Below are positions 22,350 through 34,992 of a DNA stretch of 64,000 bases, one piece after another; within the stretch, counting starts at the first letter, position 1, and each line of letters opens with the position of its first letter. Under the pieces are notes generated by a model. The model was given only the letters and a program-made list of their open reading frames with translations. It searched no databases and was not told the DNA's origin. The stretch comes from Geotrypetes seraphini (taxonomy: Eukaryota; Chordata; Amphibia; Gymnophiona; Dermophiidae): NCBI RefSeq assembly GCF_902459505.1, contig NC_047086.1, positions 109,729,670-109,793,669 of the forward strand, written 5' to 3'. The position numbers were made by a program, and so were the translations under genes.

Positions 22350-24825
22350 GAGACTTGACAGGTTTATATAGGTGTCTCAGAAGGCTAATGCAAAGGTATC
22401 TGAACGGCCAACTTTAAATATTTTAGCAAAAAAGTACCTAATTTAAATAATGCCCATGATTTTTGAAGCATTACAGAGCTATTTGATAGGAAATCTCAAC
22501 TTCACAATGGATCACATATTTTGACATCCATATAGCCCACATATACATGGATTCTGATCATATAGAATAATTCAGCTGCAGTAAAATGAGCGCATGTCCT
22601 GTGTTTGGGGTTATTTTCATTTCCCTCGCTACTTTTTTTTTTTTTTTTTGCACTCAGTTTATTTTACTGAAATTTGTTGTCTCATGGCACGTTATAGTGT
22701 GCATGTGTAAAGTCTGTTGTGAAGCTGAATAAACACAAAACAATTTTTAGTACATTCTCCATATTTGGATAGAAACAAATTGCAACCCTGTAAATGGAAG
22801 GTGCTTCAGCTAGAGCTCTTGGCGTTTTCAGTTTCTGAGGTCCAGAACAGCATACTGTATAGATGTGGCCTAACTAGGGATTTGTTAGCAGTTATTTTCT
22901 CCTCTGAAACACATTTCTTCATTTACTGTAAGTACTGTATATGCCAACACCTTGATGGCAGGAACTTGGCACTGAGTACCCTAAACAACTTCTGTTAAAC
23001 TAGGTCCATTTCCTGGTTTGTTTTGGCAAGCAAGGGCATATTCAGCATATAAGCTGTTTAACATTTCCTTTTAGATATATTGCCATGAATGAAACCACTT
23101 CAGACTACCTCTGGCCTTGATCTGTGGATAAGGGAAAACTAAGCCAGAATCAGACCTCTAATCTTGGGGAAGTGTACTTAATACCATTTTCAAGTTGAAA
23201 TTTCTGGTGGCGATAGGTTTTGTACACGGAGATGGTTTATGGTGAGACAGAAGCTTTCTTGTTGGACTGGATTTATCATGTGAGGGTTTCCTCTGAGATA
23301 ACTGTCAATTGTGATTATGCATGTGTGGATTTGAGCAGTCACATAAGCTGTCTTGTGAAGGCTCAGGCTGCTGGGGTTAAGATTCCATTGGTTATATGAC
23401 TTCTATTTGAAAAGAAGAGCCATACGCGGAAGAGATAGGTGGTTTTCCTATGTAATGCATCTTGTTTTAGGGCAACGTGTCCTCTGTTAAAGGCTATAAA
23501 ATCAAGATGTACAGATAGCCAAGACACCACTTGCTAGAAGAATCCATCTATTTTCCTAGTGTTTGGTTTCCTTGGAAGCACTTGAAATCAGACCATAATA
23601 TTTTTTGTTGACAAGCAAGATTGAATGACATTGAGTGACATTGCATATCACTAGGATAAAACAGCTTACCCATAGTTCAAAACTAAACATAAAATTCATA
23701 TCATGCATACAACAGTCTTCTCAGTCCTATCTGGTTTTATTCTGCTTTTCAAATGGATATAGAAATAAAACTGTCCTATAGTTGGCAGGTTTTTTACAGA
23801 ATGACACAGACAAAATTTGTTCCCCTCCCTCCCTCCCTCCCCTGAGGGCTCTGTCTCCATGCTGACAAGTCTCATCCTTTATCAGTATAGTTAGTACTAA
23901 TACACATCATGAGCAAACCAGTTCGGTACAAACTCTTGCTTCCCAATTCAACTGTGGCCCTCTCATGTGCATCTGTTTCAGTATCTCTTCAGGATCAATT
24001 TCATTCATTGCTGTGAAAGATGTAAGGACCTGAGAAAATATTCAACATCAAGCAAGCCACGCAGCCCATGGTTGCTACTCCTGCATCAAGAGGCACCTGT
24101 TCTAATCAAGATCCAATAGTCTCTCTCTCCTCTATTTCAGACTCTGAGCTTCAAAGAGTCCACTCATTTGATTCCCCCACCATCACCATCCCTGGAAACC
24201 TTACAAAGTGCTCTCAAAAGCTATCTAGGATCCAAAGTTTATCCTTCCATAATTCTCTAAAGAAGCAGAGATTTTCTTTGATCTATCTCCTTATCTTGCA
24301 CAAAATTAATCTTAATGATCATTGTTATCAGAGGTGAAGGTGAAATACTTAAAGGGTGAATTATAGAGGGTTAGAGCTTAATACAAGAAGCATTGATAAA
24401 TGATGTGAGAAATAAAAGATATGATGTGACACCCGAATGTCTGCGAGAAATAAAGTGAATGTAAGAGATGATTCAAAGCAATTGTCAGAATCTTACCGGC
24501 CAATCAGCAAAATATGATTTCCAAACATTGGGGATCAGAATTGATCCTAAAACTGCCAGGCGTGAAGAACTGCCTTGTATGCACTGCCTATGATGTATTT
24601 GATATATCTTTGAGAATTCAGCATGCACGAACGTGCTCCATGTACTAGAATTAGAGATTCCCTTCTTGTGTGCAGGCTCAGTCAGATTACAGTGTGCAGA
24701 AAGAGCTGAGATCTTTACAGTTCAGTTCTTAAGCTCAGGGAGAACGCAGCAGCAAGAGATATTGTTACCCACTTGTGTGCCTGATCAATCCTGCTGAATA
24801 TGGTATACACCAGTTACAGGCATAT
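22350..24825. other. Unassigned intergenic DNA, 2.5 kb
   Basis: No recognisable gene, RNA or repeat. Includes a T20-type run (22631-22650) and a CCCT simple repeat near 23824. Possibly old, highly decayed repeats. Confidence 0.4.
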
Positions 24826-24936
24826 AGTAAATGATGACAGATAAAGACTGAAGAAGATCATCTAGGCTGTCTACTAAGGTGTTTAGGGTTATAAATTATA
24901 CTCCACTCTCCCCCTCACATGCCTTGGTTTAAAACA

Positions 24937-25062
24937 GTGTTTTTTTAACTCAGTCCAGTCAGGTTTTCAGGCTGTCCACAATGACTATGCATGAAAGAAA
25001 TTTCCGTATAATGAGGTAGTGTATGCAAATCAGGTTTATGCATATTCATTGTGGAACATCTG
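24937..25062. mobile_element. hAT-type MITE fragment
   Basis: Shares 'cagtgtttttttaactcagtcc' and 'gtatgcaaatcaggtttatg' with the MITE at 7050-7246. The right half is lost where the next MITE lies. Confidence 0.5.
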
Positions 25063-25080
25063 GAATAGCAATCATTCACC

Positions 25081-25261
25081 AGAGATGCCAAATTACCCAG
25101 TTCCAGGCTGGAGATTTGGGGACAGTCCTGGTGCTTTATGGGACTTAGACAGCACTGATTGCAATGGGTAGGATCAGGCACTACAAATCCCACACTGCTC
25201 TGGGGTGTAAATTCAGGTCCCCAAAATCTCCAGCCTGGAACCAGGTAACTTGGCATCTCTG
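25081..25261. mobile_element. MITE with ~40-bp inverted ends
   Basis: Left end AGAGATGCCAAATTACC...CAGGCTGGAGATTT, right end its inverted copy ...CTTGGCATCTCTG. The flanking octamers are CATTCACC (25073-25080) and CGTTCACC (25262-25269), a 7/8 match that points to a hAT-type 8-bp duplication. Confidence 0.65.
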
Positions 25262-25501
25262 CGTTCACCCATGATCAGGGAGCTGTGTTGCACATGTTCT
25301 ATCAGAGCAGCTGAATCCACAGAAACAAATGGTGTGGTAAATCGGATGCTACTTTTATACTTAGGTTTCCCTGTAAATGCCTGGTAAGTTTTCAGGGAGC
25401 TAGATATGTATTCTTTGAGTCTTCACAATTGTCAAGATTTATTTGGGGTAAAGATGTGATAAATACCAGTACCCCTGTTAACATACAAGAAGACTCGTAT
25501 T

Positions 25502-25661
25502 ATAAACATAAGAATTGATGCTGTTGGGTCAGACCAGTGGTCCATCGTGCCTAGCAGTCCGCTCACACGTACGTTCTGGTTCAGCAGGAACTTGTCTAAC
25601 TTTGTCTTGAATCCCTGGAGGGAGTTTTTCCCTACGACAGACTCCGGAAGAGCATTATCTT
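25502..25661 (-). mobile_element. CR1 LINE 3' fragment
   Basis: Minus-strand CR1 tail 'aacataagaattg' with 'ggtcagaccagtggtccatc' and 'gtcttgaatccctggaggga'. Truncated. Confidence 0.7.
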
Positions 25662-25829
25662 CAGGTTTGTTTGGCTGTTTGTCTAATAATGATTTAATAG
25701 TTACTAAAATTCTGATTTGTTTAAAAGCTCTCTCCCTTGTATTGTGAACTAACTAACAGAACAAAGGGAAATTTTTCTTATTTTCTTAAAGCATTGTTTC
25801 GGCATTCTCTTGTCACTGTTTATTTCGTA

Positions 25830-26651
25830 CTAGTGTTTAAGCCCGTTACATTAATGGGTGCTAGAAAGCAGCCCCCTTTCCCTCTTCCCCAGTTCCTCCC
25901 TGTCTCTCTGTGGCTCCCCCTTCTGTCTTCCCCCGCTAAGCAAAACGATCTGCTTCTCAGCACACCCCTCTCCCCGAAGCAGCCCCCTTTCCCCTTCTGT
26001 GAGAATTTTTACCTGCATGGGCCACCTGCAGCACCCTCCAGCCTTTCTATGAGCTGAAACTCCTTCATGCGCCTCCCGCCTACACACTGTTGAAGATGCA
26101 GCGCCATCCCCGCGGTCTGGCCGGCTCCCCTAGTCCCTTGCCGTCCCTCCCTCTCCCTTCCTGCTGTCCCGACAAACCTCCTGACTCCAGCAGCGGCCGC
26201 AGAACTGTAAACACACTGCTTCGTGGCCTTCTACTGCCCTGATTTGCTCTTCCATGTCCCTGATGGCATCATCAGAGAGGCAGCAGAGCAAATCAGGGCA
26301 ATAGAGGCCGCAAAGCAGCATGTTTACAGTGCTGCGGCCGCTGCTGGAGCCAGGAGGTTTGTCGACCGCGGGAAGGGAAGGGGGGTGGCGGCGGCAAGGG
26401 ACTAAGGGAGCCGGCCAGACCGCGAGAAGGGAAGGTCGGATGGGAGAGTCAGATTGCAGTGGGAGGCTCAACGGGGGTTCGGGTGTGCTGGGGAGGGTGG
26501 GGGGGCGAAGACGATGATGAAGACGAACTGAAAAGAACCCTAAGCGCACATGTGCACTCCTGCGGCCACAGACCTACATCTCACAGATCAGGGAAAACGG
26601 AAGCACGCAAGTAGGAGTGCGCATGCGCAGCTAGGGTTTTATTATATAGGA
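25830..26651 (-). mobile_element. Non-autonomous Helitron with an internal palindrome
   Basis: On the minus strand it starts TCCTATATAATAAAACCCTAG and ends with the hairpin CCCATTAATGTAACGGG, 9 bases, then CTAG. It lies between A (25829) and T (26652) with no duplication. The interior (about 26110-26430) is an imperfect palindrome; both arms carry 'gcagcggccgcag' and 'ccctgatttgctct' blocks. No helicase frame is present. Confidence 0.85.
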
Positions 26652-26989
26652 TGATTTTTGTGATCATGAAAAATTGAAGCTTCAATAAAAGAAAACCTTA
26701 AAAAAAAAAAAAAAACCCCAACAACAAACGGTGTGGTGAAGTGAAAGTGGGGGTACAGCCTAGCAATGTCAGGCTTCAACAGAGTCAGATATGGCAGTCA
26801 TAAGGACAGAGGAGGCAAAATTGCCATTTTCATTAGAGTAGAAAGCCAGCTGCCAACAAAGACTAACTTTGTATCTTATCAGCACAGCAAGGTGCCTGGT
26901 AGTGATTTAAGTCAGGGGAAACCCCTTTAGCAGGAAAAGCAATCGCAAGGCCCTCTCAGTAGTAGGGAAGAGGAGAATGGCATAAAATA

Positions 26990-27330
26990 AAAAGCAGTGT
27001 CGCATACAGGCTTGGGCAGGCAAGGAGGAGGCAGGAAAGCAGGAGATAAAAGCAGAAGGAGATAAAAGCAGAGAGGAGAACAGGAGAGGGGAAGAAGGAG
27101 CAAGAGAAGGCAGGAGAGCAAGGGACATCATGAGAGGTAGCTCCGCCCACCCCATCATCCACCGGAGCTCCTTCTTAAAGGGGGAGGGGCCAACATAGCT
27201 CAGTTAAATAGGCTTGGGCAGGAAAGCAGGAGATAAAAGAAAGGGGAGGAGCAAGAGAAGGCAGGAGAGAGCAAGGGGCATCGGTGAGAAGTAGCTCCGC
27301 CCACCCCATCATCCACCATAGCTCCTCCTA
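26990..27330 (+). repeat. Direct duplication with 'tagctccgcccaccccatc' blocks
   Basis: Two copies (about 27007-27177 and 27212-27328) of a purine-rich stretch ending in 'gtagctccgcccacccca' and 'tcatccacc'. Between them is 'gggggaggggccaacatagc'. Copy 2 is shorter. Unknown family. Confidence 0.5.
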
Positions 27331-28820
27331 TGTCCCAAGTTAGTGCCCCCTTCTGTGTCCCATGCTCATGCCATCTCCCTTCCTACTGAGTTGAGTTTGT
27401 GCCTCCTCCCTGCCTTCCAACCGTTGTCCCAGAATAGTGCCCCTCCAATACCCCAATGCACTCCTTCTCCCCCCTCCTTTCTCCCAGAAAGATCGTGTCC
27501 CCTTGTTTGAGTCATACTCGCTCCATCTGCCTTCAACGGCTTGTTCAGGGGACACACAGGCAGTGATTCACATGCTGCACATGACCCACAAGCCTTCCCT
27601 CTGACGTCAAGAGGATTCTGGCTAAGCTATGTGCATGTGAGCATGTGCTGGCTGCTTGTCTCCTCAACAAGCCACTAAAGGCAGAAGGAGCAAGTGCAGC
27701 AAGGAGGTAATTTGGACCCCCCTGACCCAGAAGGCTTTCCTCTGACATCAGAGGGACGCCTTGTAGGTCAGCTTCGGGAGGGGGGCAGCAAGGAGGGATC
27801 CTCTGCAGTGGCAGCACGGCTTCGGCAGACAGTGGCCATGCCACATACCCCCCAACAAGCGGCCCACATACACCGCATGTTAAGAAACACTGGATTAGGA
27901 TAGTCTACATAATGAGGAGTATCACTGGCCCCAGGGAGCTTGCTGTTCCAAGGCAGCTGGAAGCAGATGCACCATCCTGTTAAATACATCCAATCAATGC
28001 TTGTTGGATGATCAAGAATTCTGAAACAGGATGCAGGGAGCTAGAATCAAAACAGTGAGGGGCAGATTCTCAAAACTAAAATCTGCCTTTAACAGATTCT
28101 ATTTCCTTTTGAAATCACGGGGGTAAAACTAGTGAAAAACTAGTGGAAGTCAGAAAATGCTTGGATCCAAAAAAGTAAACTGACCTCACATTCAAAATAG
28201 TAACCTAACCATTTCAGCATTCCAGCCAGTTTAGCGTGCATGTATTTTAGCGGCTGGAGGGGCCTTAGGCATCTGGGCAAGTCAGAGCCTTAGGACCTTC
28301 CCTGGCACATCCCAGGATGCACCAGGGAGGGGAAGGCCCGCCATTTTGAAGAGGCAGACCTGGCCAGAGGGAGTAAGCATCCCTTCAGCCAGCCATCATA
28401 AACAAGGTAAGGTGGAGGGTGTGGGGGTTGTCGGAGGCATTTATTTTGCGCATTTGCCGGTTGCTTTCACCAGCGATGGGCACATGCAAATTTAGCAAAC
28501 CTTCGCTATTCTCTGCCAGCCTCATTTGCATGTGCATTTTTTTTTTTTGGGGGGGGGGGGGGGAGAATGATTCACTTTGCGACAGCAGCCCATCAGTTTT
28601 TAACGCAAAGTTTTGAGAATATAGCCCTGGGTGGGGAAACAACAGCCTGTCTTTAGACATTATCTTTCACATTCACAGCAGGTGGCAGTGGGCAACGCTG
28701 AGTTTTCCAGGTTGATGTTCTTGTAGACATAATTTGCTTAGAGGGGGAAGACTACTACTACAGTACTATTTATTATTTTATAGCACTACCAGAAGCACGC
28801 AGCACTATATAAACACGCAA
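27331..28820. other. Unassigned DNA; possible hAT end near 27890
   Basis: No gene seen. The sequence 'catgttaagaaacactg' ending near 27894 resembles a hAT right terminus (CAGTGTTTCTTAACATG reversed), but I could not find its partner. Homopolymer G (28549-28563) is present. Confidence 0.3.
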
Positions 28821-28825
28821 GAAAC

Positions 28826-29270
28826 GGTCCCAAGATGGTAAAGGGGATGGAACTCCTCTCGTATGAGGAAAGATTAAAACAGTTAGGGCTCTTCAGCTTG
28901 GAAAAGAGGTGGCTGAGGGGAGAAATAACTGAAGTCTACAAAATCCCGAGTGGAGTAGAACAGGTACAAGTGGATTGATTTTTCACTCTGTCAAAAATTA
29001 CAAAGACTAGGGGACACTCGATGAAGTTACAGGGAAATACTTTTAAAACCAATAGGAGGAAATTTTTTTTTCACTCAAGAGAAGTTAAGCTTCTCAAATG
29101 CCTTGCCAGAGGTTGTGGTAAGAGCAGATAATCCATAGTCTGTTATTGAGAAAGACATGGGGGAAGCCACTGCTTTATTCCAAGGAGTAGCATGGAATAT
29201 TGCTACTCCTTGGATTTTGGCCAGGTACTAGTGACCTGGATCGGCCACCGTGAGAAAGAGCTACTGAGCT
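28826..29270 (+). mobile_element. CR1 LINE C-terminal/3' fragment
   Basis: Encodes MVKGMELLSYEERLKQLGLF and onward, with stops and indels. Matches 20780-21280 closely, so it is the same subfamily. It begins abruptly and ends 'gtgagaaagagctactgagct'. Confidence 0.8.
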
Positions 29271-29289
29271 TACAAAGATCCTGAATATG

Positions 29290-29950
29290 TGCGCCTCTGT
29301 GCCAGTACTGTACACATCTTATTTAACTCTCTGGGTACTGAGATCAAACTTTGGTCTCTTAATGCACGCCTAAATTCTGGCCATGCCTCCTTTGGAGCTG
29401 CACACTAAGAAAATTAGGTATGCAGGTTAACTCCAATAATAGAATAATTAGTTTACACACAGACCTGGGATTCATGCCTAAATTTGGACAATCTAAACAG
29501 AATCTAGAGGTGTATGTTTAATTTCCACTTATTAAAAAAAAAGTCCCTTTATTATCTTTTGGAATATGAGAAAGATTTCTTACCATTGCAGCCACTACTA
29601 CATTAAGTTCGTTTGTTATAGTAACTGTCACAACAAGAGACCACATTTTCAGTTTCCAGTCATTGCTCAGGGCACAAGACTGGTGTCAGAAATGTGACAA
29701 GCAGAAGGACAAAGCCCAGCCTCTAACCTCTGCACTGACTAAAAAGTTAGAGCTTGTATATCTGGCTGCTATAAATCTTAAGCACTAACTACATTAAAAC
29801 AAAAGACATAACTTAGGTTGCTAGATTTTTAAACAGCACATTTATAAAATGTTGTTACTGGCAGATTAAACCATTCTATTTCCCTTGTGTTGGGTCCTGA
29901 CGAGATCTGAACAAATCAAAAAAACTTTCTCCATGCCTACAGTACCCTTC
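29290..29950. other. Unassigned intergenic DNA
   Basis: No gene or clear repeat recognised. Confidence 0.4.
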
Positions 29951-29954
29951 TATT

Positions 29955-30330
29955 ACCATTTAATATAATAATAATAATAACTTTATTTTTTCTATACCAC
30001 CACAATCTTATGCCTTCTAGGCAGTTTACACTGAAGAGAGCTGGACAATCAGCGAATTATAGAATACAAATAGTAAAAATACACATATTTCTCAAAGGTA
30101 TCAGTATGGTGTTATTAGTTTTAAAATGGTATCTGATTAGGAGATAAATCTGTCAAACAGTGCTGTCTTAATTTCTTTCCGAAATGCGCCATAGGTCAAC
30201 CTGGCTCCGTTGATGTAATTGCCTAGCCAGGTCTGCTGTTTACTAGCTTGAAACTTAAAAGTTCTGCCCAGAAAGGACCTGTATTTCCAATCAGTGATCC
30301 TTGGATAGGTATTTCTTTAAATTTTGCAAG
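29955..30330 (-). mobile_element. LINE 3' end (non-LTR), degraded
   Basis: On the minus strand, around 30130-30320 it encodes TDWKYRSFLGRTFKFQASK and LTYGAFRKEIKTALF, a LINE RT C-terminal end. It finishes, reversed, in an ATT-rich tail (29965-29985). Clade uncertain. Confidence 0.5.
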
Positions 30331-32648
30331 GTGAACACAGCAATGAACACATACAAATAAGAACAGTCCCAGTCCCTGCTCCATGAAGCTTAGAGAATTT
30401 CATTTATTATGGGAATGGTTAAAAATATAGGTATTAATAAGCATAAGGGGCTACTTTTTAAACAGCTTTCAAAGGTGAGCTTTCAGGTTGGCTCTGATTA
30501 GATGCAGAGGGAGGTACATAATATATTGACTCAGAGCAAGGTGGAAAGAATAGCGTGTGGAGTTGGTGGTTGAGAAGCGCACAGATAAACTGGCTTACTT
30601 GATGACTGGAGGTCCTGGAGATGAAAAGTAAAGTAATGAAGCAGAGAAAAATGAAGGCAGATAAAGATCATTATAGCCTATCTAGTCTGCCTAACTATGT
30701 CATCCACTATCCCTTAGAGATCCAACATACTTGTCCCAAGCTTTTTTGAATTCAGGTGCACTTTTTGTCTCTACTGGGAGATTCACCACCCTTTCCGAGA
30801 AAAAGCATTTTGAGGTTACTTCTGAGTCTATCCCCTTTCACCTTCATCCTATGCCCCCTCATTCCAGTTTCCTCAATTGAAAGAGCTTCACCTCATACAA
30901 ATTTGTCACATAAGTATTTAGACGTCTCTATCATATCTCCCCTCTTACATAAGAACATAAGAAGTTGCCTCTGCTGAGGCAGACCAGAGGTCCATCTCGC
31001 CCAGCGGTCCGCTCCCGCGGTGGCCCATCAGGCCCATTTGCCTGAGCAATGGTCCCAGATTATCCCTATAACCTACCGCTACTCCTATCTGTACCCCTCA
31101 ATTCCTTTATCCTCTAGGAACCTATCCAAACCTTCTTTGAAGCCTTGTAACGTGCTCTGGCCTATCACAGCCTCCGGAAGCGCATTCCAAGTATCCACCA
31201 CCCTCTGGGTGAAAAAGAACTTTCTGGCATTTGTTCTAAATCTGTCCCCTTTTAATTTCTCCGAGTGTCCCCTTGTACTTGTGGTTCCCCATAATCTGAA
31301 AAATCTGTCCCTGTCTACCTTTTCTATACCCTTCAGGATCTTGAAGGTTTCTATCATGTCTCCTCTAAGTCTCCGCTTTTCCAGGGAGAACAGCCCCAGC
31401 TTTTTCAGTCTGTCAGTATATGAGAGGTTTTCCATACCCCTTATCAGTTTAGTTGCTCTTCTCTGGACTCCCTCAAGTACCACCATGTCCTTCTTGAGGT
31501 ACGGCGACCAGTACTGGACACAGTACTCCAGATGCGGTCGCACCATTGCACGATACAGTGGCAGGATGACCTCCTTTGTCCTGGTCGTGATACCCTTCTT
31601 AATGATACCCAACATTTTGTTTGCTTTTCTTGAGGCTGTGGCGCACTGTGCCGACGCCTTCAAAGATGTGTCTACCATCACTCCCAGGTCTCTTTCAAGG
31701 TTACTTACCCCTAGCAGTGATCCCCCCATTTTATAGCTGAACATCGGGTTCTTTTTCCCTACATGCATGACCTTGCATTTCCCTACGTTAAAGCTCATTT
31801 GCCATTTCTTGGCCCATTCTTCTAGCGTCGTTAGGTCCCTTTGCAGATCTTCACAGTCTTCCATGGTTTCAACCCTGCGGTAGAGTTTGGTGTCATCCGC
31901 AAATTTAATAACTTCGCAATTTGTTCCCGCCTCCAGGTCATTAATAAATATATTGAACAGGAGCGGTCCCAGCACCGACCCCTGCGGAACTCCGCTCGTG
32001 ACCCAATGCCAGTCTGAGTAATGGCCCCTTACTCCAACCCTCTGTTTCCTGTCTGCCAGCCAGCCAGCCTCTGATCCTTCGGTGGACCACCCCTTGCACC
32101 CCGTGTTTCCACAGCTTTTTAAGCAGTCTTTCGTGCGGTACCTTGTCGAAGGCTTTTTGAAAGTCAAGGTAAATGATGTCAATGGATTCCCCTTTATCCA
32201 CCTGGCTGTTTACCCCCTCAAAGAAGTACAATAAGTTTGTGAGGCATGACCTACCCTTGCAGAAGCCGTGCTGGCTCGACTTTAGCTGTCCTTTGTTTTC
32301 TATGTGCTCACAGATACTGTCCTTAATCAGTGCTTCCATCATCTTTCCCGGGACCGAGGTCAAGCTCACCGGCCTGTAGTTTCCCGGGTCCCCCCTTGAA
32401 CCCTTCTTGAAGATGGGCGTGACATTTGCAATTTTCCAATCCTCCGGGATCTCTCCAGTTTTTAAGGATAGGTTACATATTTGACGAAGTGGCTCTGCTA
32501 TTTCGTTCCTTAGTTCCTTGAGTACCCTTGGGTGAATGCCGTCCGGACCTGGCGATTTGTCGCTCTTTAGTCTGTCTATCTGCTTGAGGACATCCTCTTG
32601 GCTTACCTCTAGTCTGAACTGAAAGTTTATTTTTCTAATAAAGATAAT

Positions 32649-34691
32649 GTGCAAGATCGAACCATTATAACTCCGAAATCTACTTGGTCCCCCCCTATTC
32701 CTTTGGACCCTATGGTCCATGCATTTAAACAATGTGTTCTTAAAGATGTGGCTATATGGCAAGGGTCGCAGAGGTGTTTTCATAATAACTTAAATAAGAT
32801 GGAACGTATTGCCATTTCCACTTTGAAATCAGATAACACCATAGTGATTAAAAAAGCTGATAAAGGGGGTGCCCTGGTTATTTTGGATCAAGTCAAATAC
32901 CATGCCGAAATTATGAGACAGTTAAATGATGTAATTGTTTATGAACAATTAGATGAGAATCCTTCTCCTCGTTTACAAATGCAGATATTAAGTTTGACCA
33001 ACCGAGGAGTGGAAGAAGGTTTTTTAACTCCACGCGACCATAAATATCTTAATAGGAAGTTACCTATGACATCAACTTTTTATGTTCTTCCTAAAATACA
33101 TAAGAGCTTGGTAGATCCGCCGGGGAGACCTATTATGTCTTCTAGGGGTTCTTTATTGGAACCCTTGTCAACATTTATTGATGAATTTCTTAAATATGAA
33201 GTCCCCAAAATTGAATCCTATCTTCAGGACTCCAGAGACGTAATGGAAAAAATGGATGTGATACCAAGTGGTCAGTTTCCTTTCATTCTGGCTTCTTTTG
33301 ATGTCACCGCGTTATATACCTCCATCCCTCAGGAAGAGGCTTTGAATATCATTATAGATGTATTGGATAGGAGAGAAAGACCTCACAGTATTCCTACTGG
33401 ATTTTTATCAGACCTTGCAACAATCACCATGACTGAAAACTTTTTCATCTATGACCAAAAGTATTATAGACAACGGAAAGGGGTGGCCATGGGGGCAGTG
33501 TTTGCCCCCTCTGTCGCCAATTTATATATGGCAGAGTTTGAGGCCCATTGGATTAAGTATTCTCCTTTCAAAGAAATGTTATATAGTTGGCACAGGTATA
33601 TAGATGACATCCTGGTGTTGTGGAAAGGGGATGAAAAGAATCTTCATGATTTTCTGATCTGGCTTAACAGTTGCGATGTGAATTTACATTTTACTATGAA
33701 TTGGTCTCATTCCCATATCCAATTTTTGGATCTGTCCATCTTTCAGAAAGAAGACCATTTTGTATATGATGTCTTCACTAAACCAATAGATAGAAACACG
33801 TTTTTAGATTACCGCAGTTGTCACCCTATAAGTCTGAGAAACAATCTCCCCTTCTCTCAATTTTTGAGGTTGAAGAGAAACTGCTCTTCTAAACAAACTT
33901 TTAAAACAAGAGCTCAGGAGTTGACTGTCAAGTTAGAAGAAAGAGGTTATCCGAAATCCACATTAAAGAAAGCGCTCAAGCGGACTAAAAATTATCATAG
34001 AGAGTGGCTGTTTCTTAAAAAACCAAAAGATTCGATTTCTGATGACTCGATTATGACTTGTGCACTGCGATATTCTAATGAAGGTGGTTCGATCGCACAT
34101 ATTTTGAAAGAGAATTGGAAAATCATGAAAACTAATCCTCTCTTTGAAGATGTACATCTTAGGATAGCCTTTTCCAGAAATAGGAATTTAAGAGACATTT
34201 TATCTCCGACTACAAGTGGTATTGTGAAAACTCCAAGTCCATCGGAGGTGGGCTTTTTTGCATGTGGACATTGCAATATTTGTAAATTTACCATTCCTCA
34301 ATCAGAGTTCATGAATCCACAAGATGGCAAGGTGTATAAAATCAAACACTTTCTAACATGTTCTACCGATCATGTGGTTTATGTGATCTTGTGTCCATGC
34401 AACAAGCTATACGTGGGCATGTCCACAAGATCTTTGAAAATTAGGATGGGAGAACACAAGTCTAATATCAAGTGTTTCAGACGTAATGCACCTTTGGCTG
34501 AACATTGTGTTCAGTTGAATCATCCTTTTTCAGATTTAAAGTGTTTTGGGATTGACAGGGAAGTGGATAATGTAAGAGGGGGTAACAGACAACGCAGGTT
34601 ACATCAACGAGAATCTCGATGGATTTTCAGATTAAACACGTTAAAACCACAAGGGCTAAATTCTAATATAGATTGGTATTCCTTTTTCTAA
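32649..34691 (+). CDS. Penelope-like reverse transcriptase / GIY-YIG endonuclease
   Basis: A 680-residue uninterrupted frame. RT signatures: IVIKKADKGGALVI (residues 65-78), FYVLPKIHKS (144-153), SFDVTALYTSIP (216-227), GVAMGAVFAPSVANLY (278-293) and the catalytic YIDD (317-320). After the RT comes CGHCNIC, a Cys cluster of the linker. Then VVYVILCPCNKLYVGMS (about 576-592), the GIY-YIG nuclease core, with Arg599 and His603. The end NSNIDWYSFF is typical of Penelope elements. The frame is open upstream of the first in-frame ATG/GTG, so the true N terminus was lost on insertion; the 32649 boundary is arbitrary. Mobilisation by target-primed reverse transcription is known for the family. Confidence 0.93.
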   Translation: MQDRTIITPKSTWSPPIPLDPMVHAFKQCVLKDVAIWQGSQRCFHNNLNKMERIAISTLKSDNTIVIKKADKGGALVILDQVKYHAEIMRQLNDVIVYEQLDENPSPRLQMQILSLTNRGVEEGFLTPRDHKYLNRKLPMTSTFYVLPKIHKSLVDPPGRPIMSSRGSLLEPLSTFIDEFLKYEVPKIESYLQDSRDVMEKMDVIPSGQFPFILASFDVTALYTSIPQEEALNIIIDVLDRRERPHSIPTGFLSDLATITMTENFFIYDQKYYRQRKGVAMGAVFAPSVANLYMAEFEAHWIKYSPFKEMLYSWHRYIDDILVLWKGDEKNLHDFLIWLNSCDVNLHFTMNWSHSHIQFLDLSIFQKEDHFVYDVFTKPIDRNTFLDYRSCHPISLRNNLPFSQFLRLKRNCSSKQTFKTRAQELTVKLEERGYPKSTLKKALKRTKNYHREWLFLKKPKDSISDDSIMTCALRYSNEGGSIAHILKENWKIMKTNPLFEDVHLRIAFSRNRNLRDILSPTTSGIVKTPSPSEVGFFACGHCNICKFTIPQSEFMNPQDGKVYKIKHFLTCSTDHVVYVILCPCNKLYVGMSTRSLKIRMGEHKSNIKCFRRNAPLAEHCVQLNHPFSDLKCFGIDREVDNVRGGNRQRRLHQRESRWIFRLNTLKPQGLNSNIDWYSFF

Positions 34692-34992
34692 AAAGTTTTC
34701 TATAGAATAATTTTTTCTGTTACATATTATTTTTTTGTTACATATTTTTTGAGCACGTTAGTTTCTTTGAGCATGTTTATTTAGTACTTGCACAAAAATG
34801 CGCATGTGTAAGAAAGAGAATAAAGGGCGCATGTGCGGCGTTGAAGGTTTGCCAGCGCCATTTTTATGTGCAGACGAAAACTAAGTCGCACTGTGAGTAT
34901 GTCTATTCCTTTATTTAATATAGGTTCTTGTATCGTGGTATCATATTTTCACATTAATGATTTTTTGTTTTGTTTTTTTGTAGTTTTCAATG

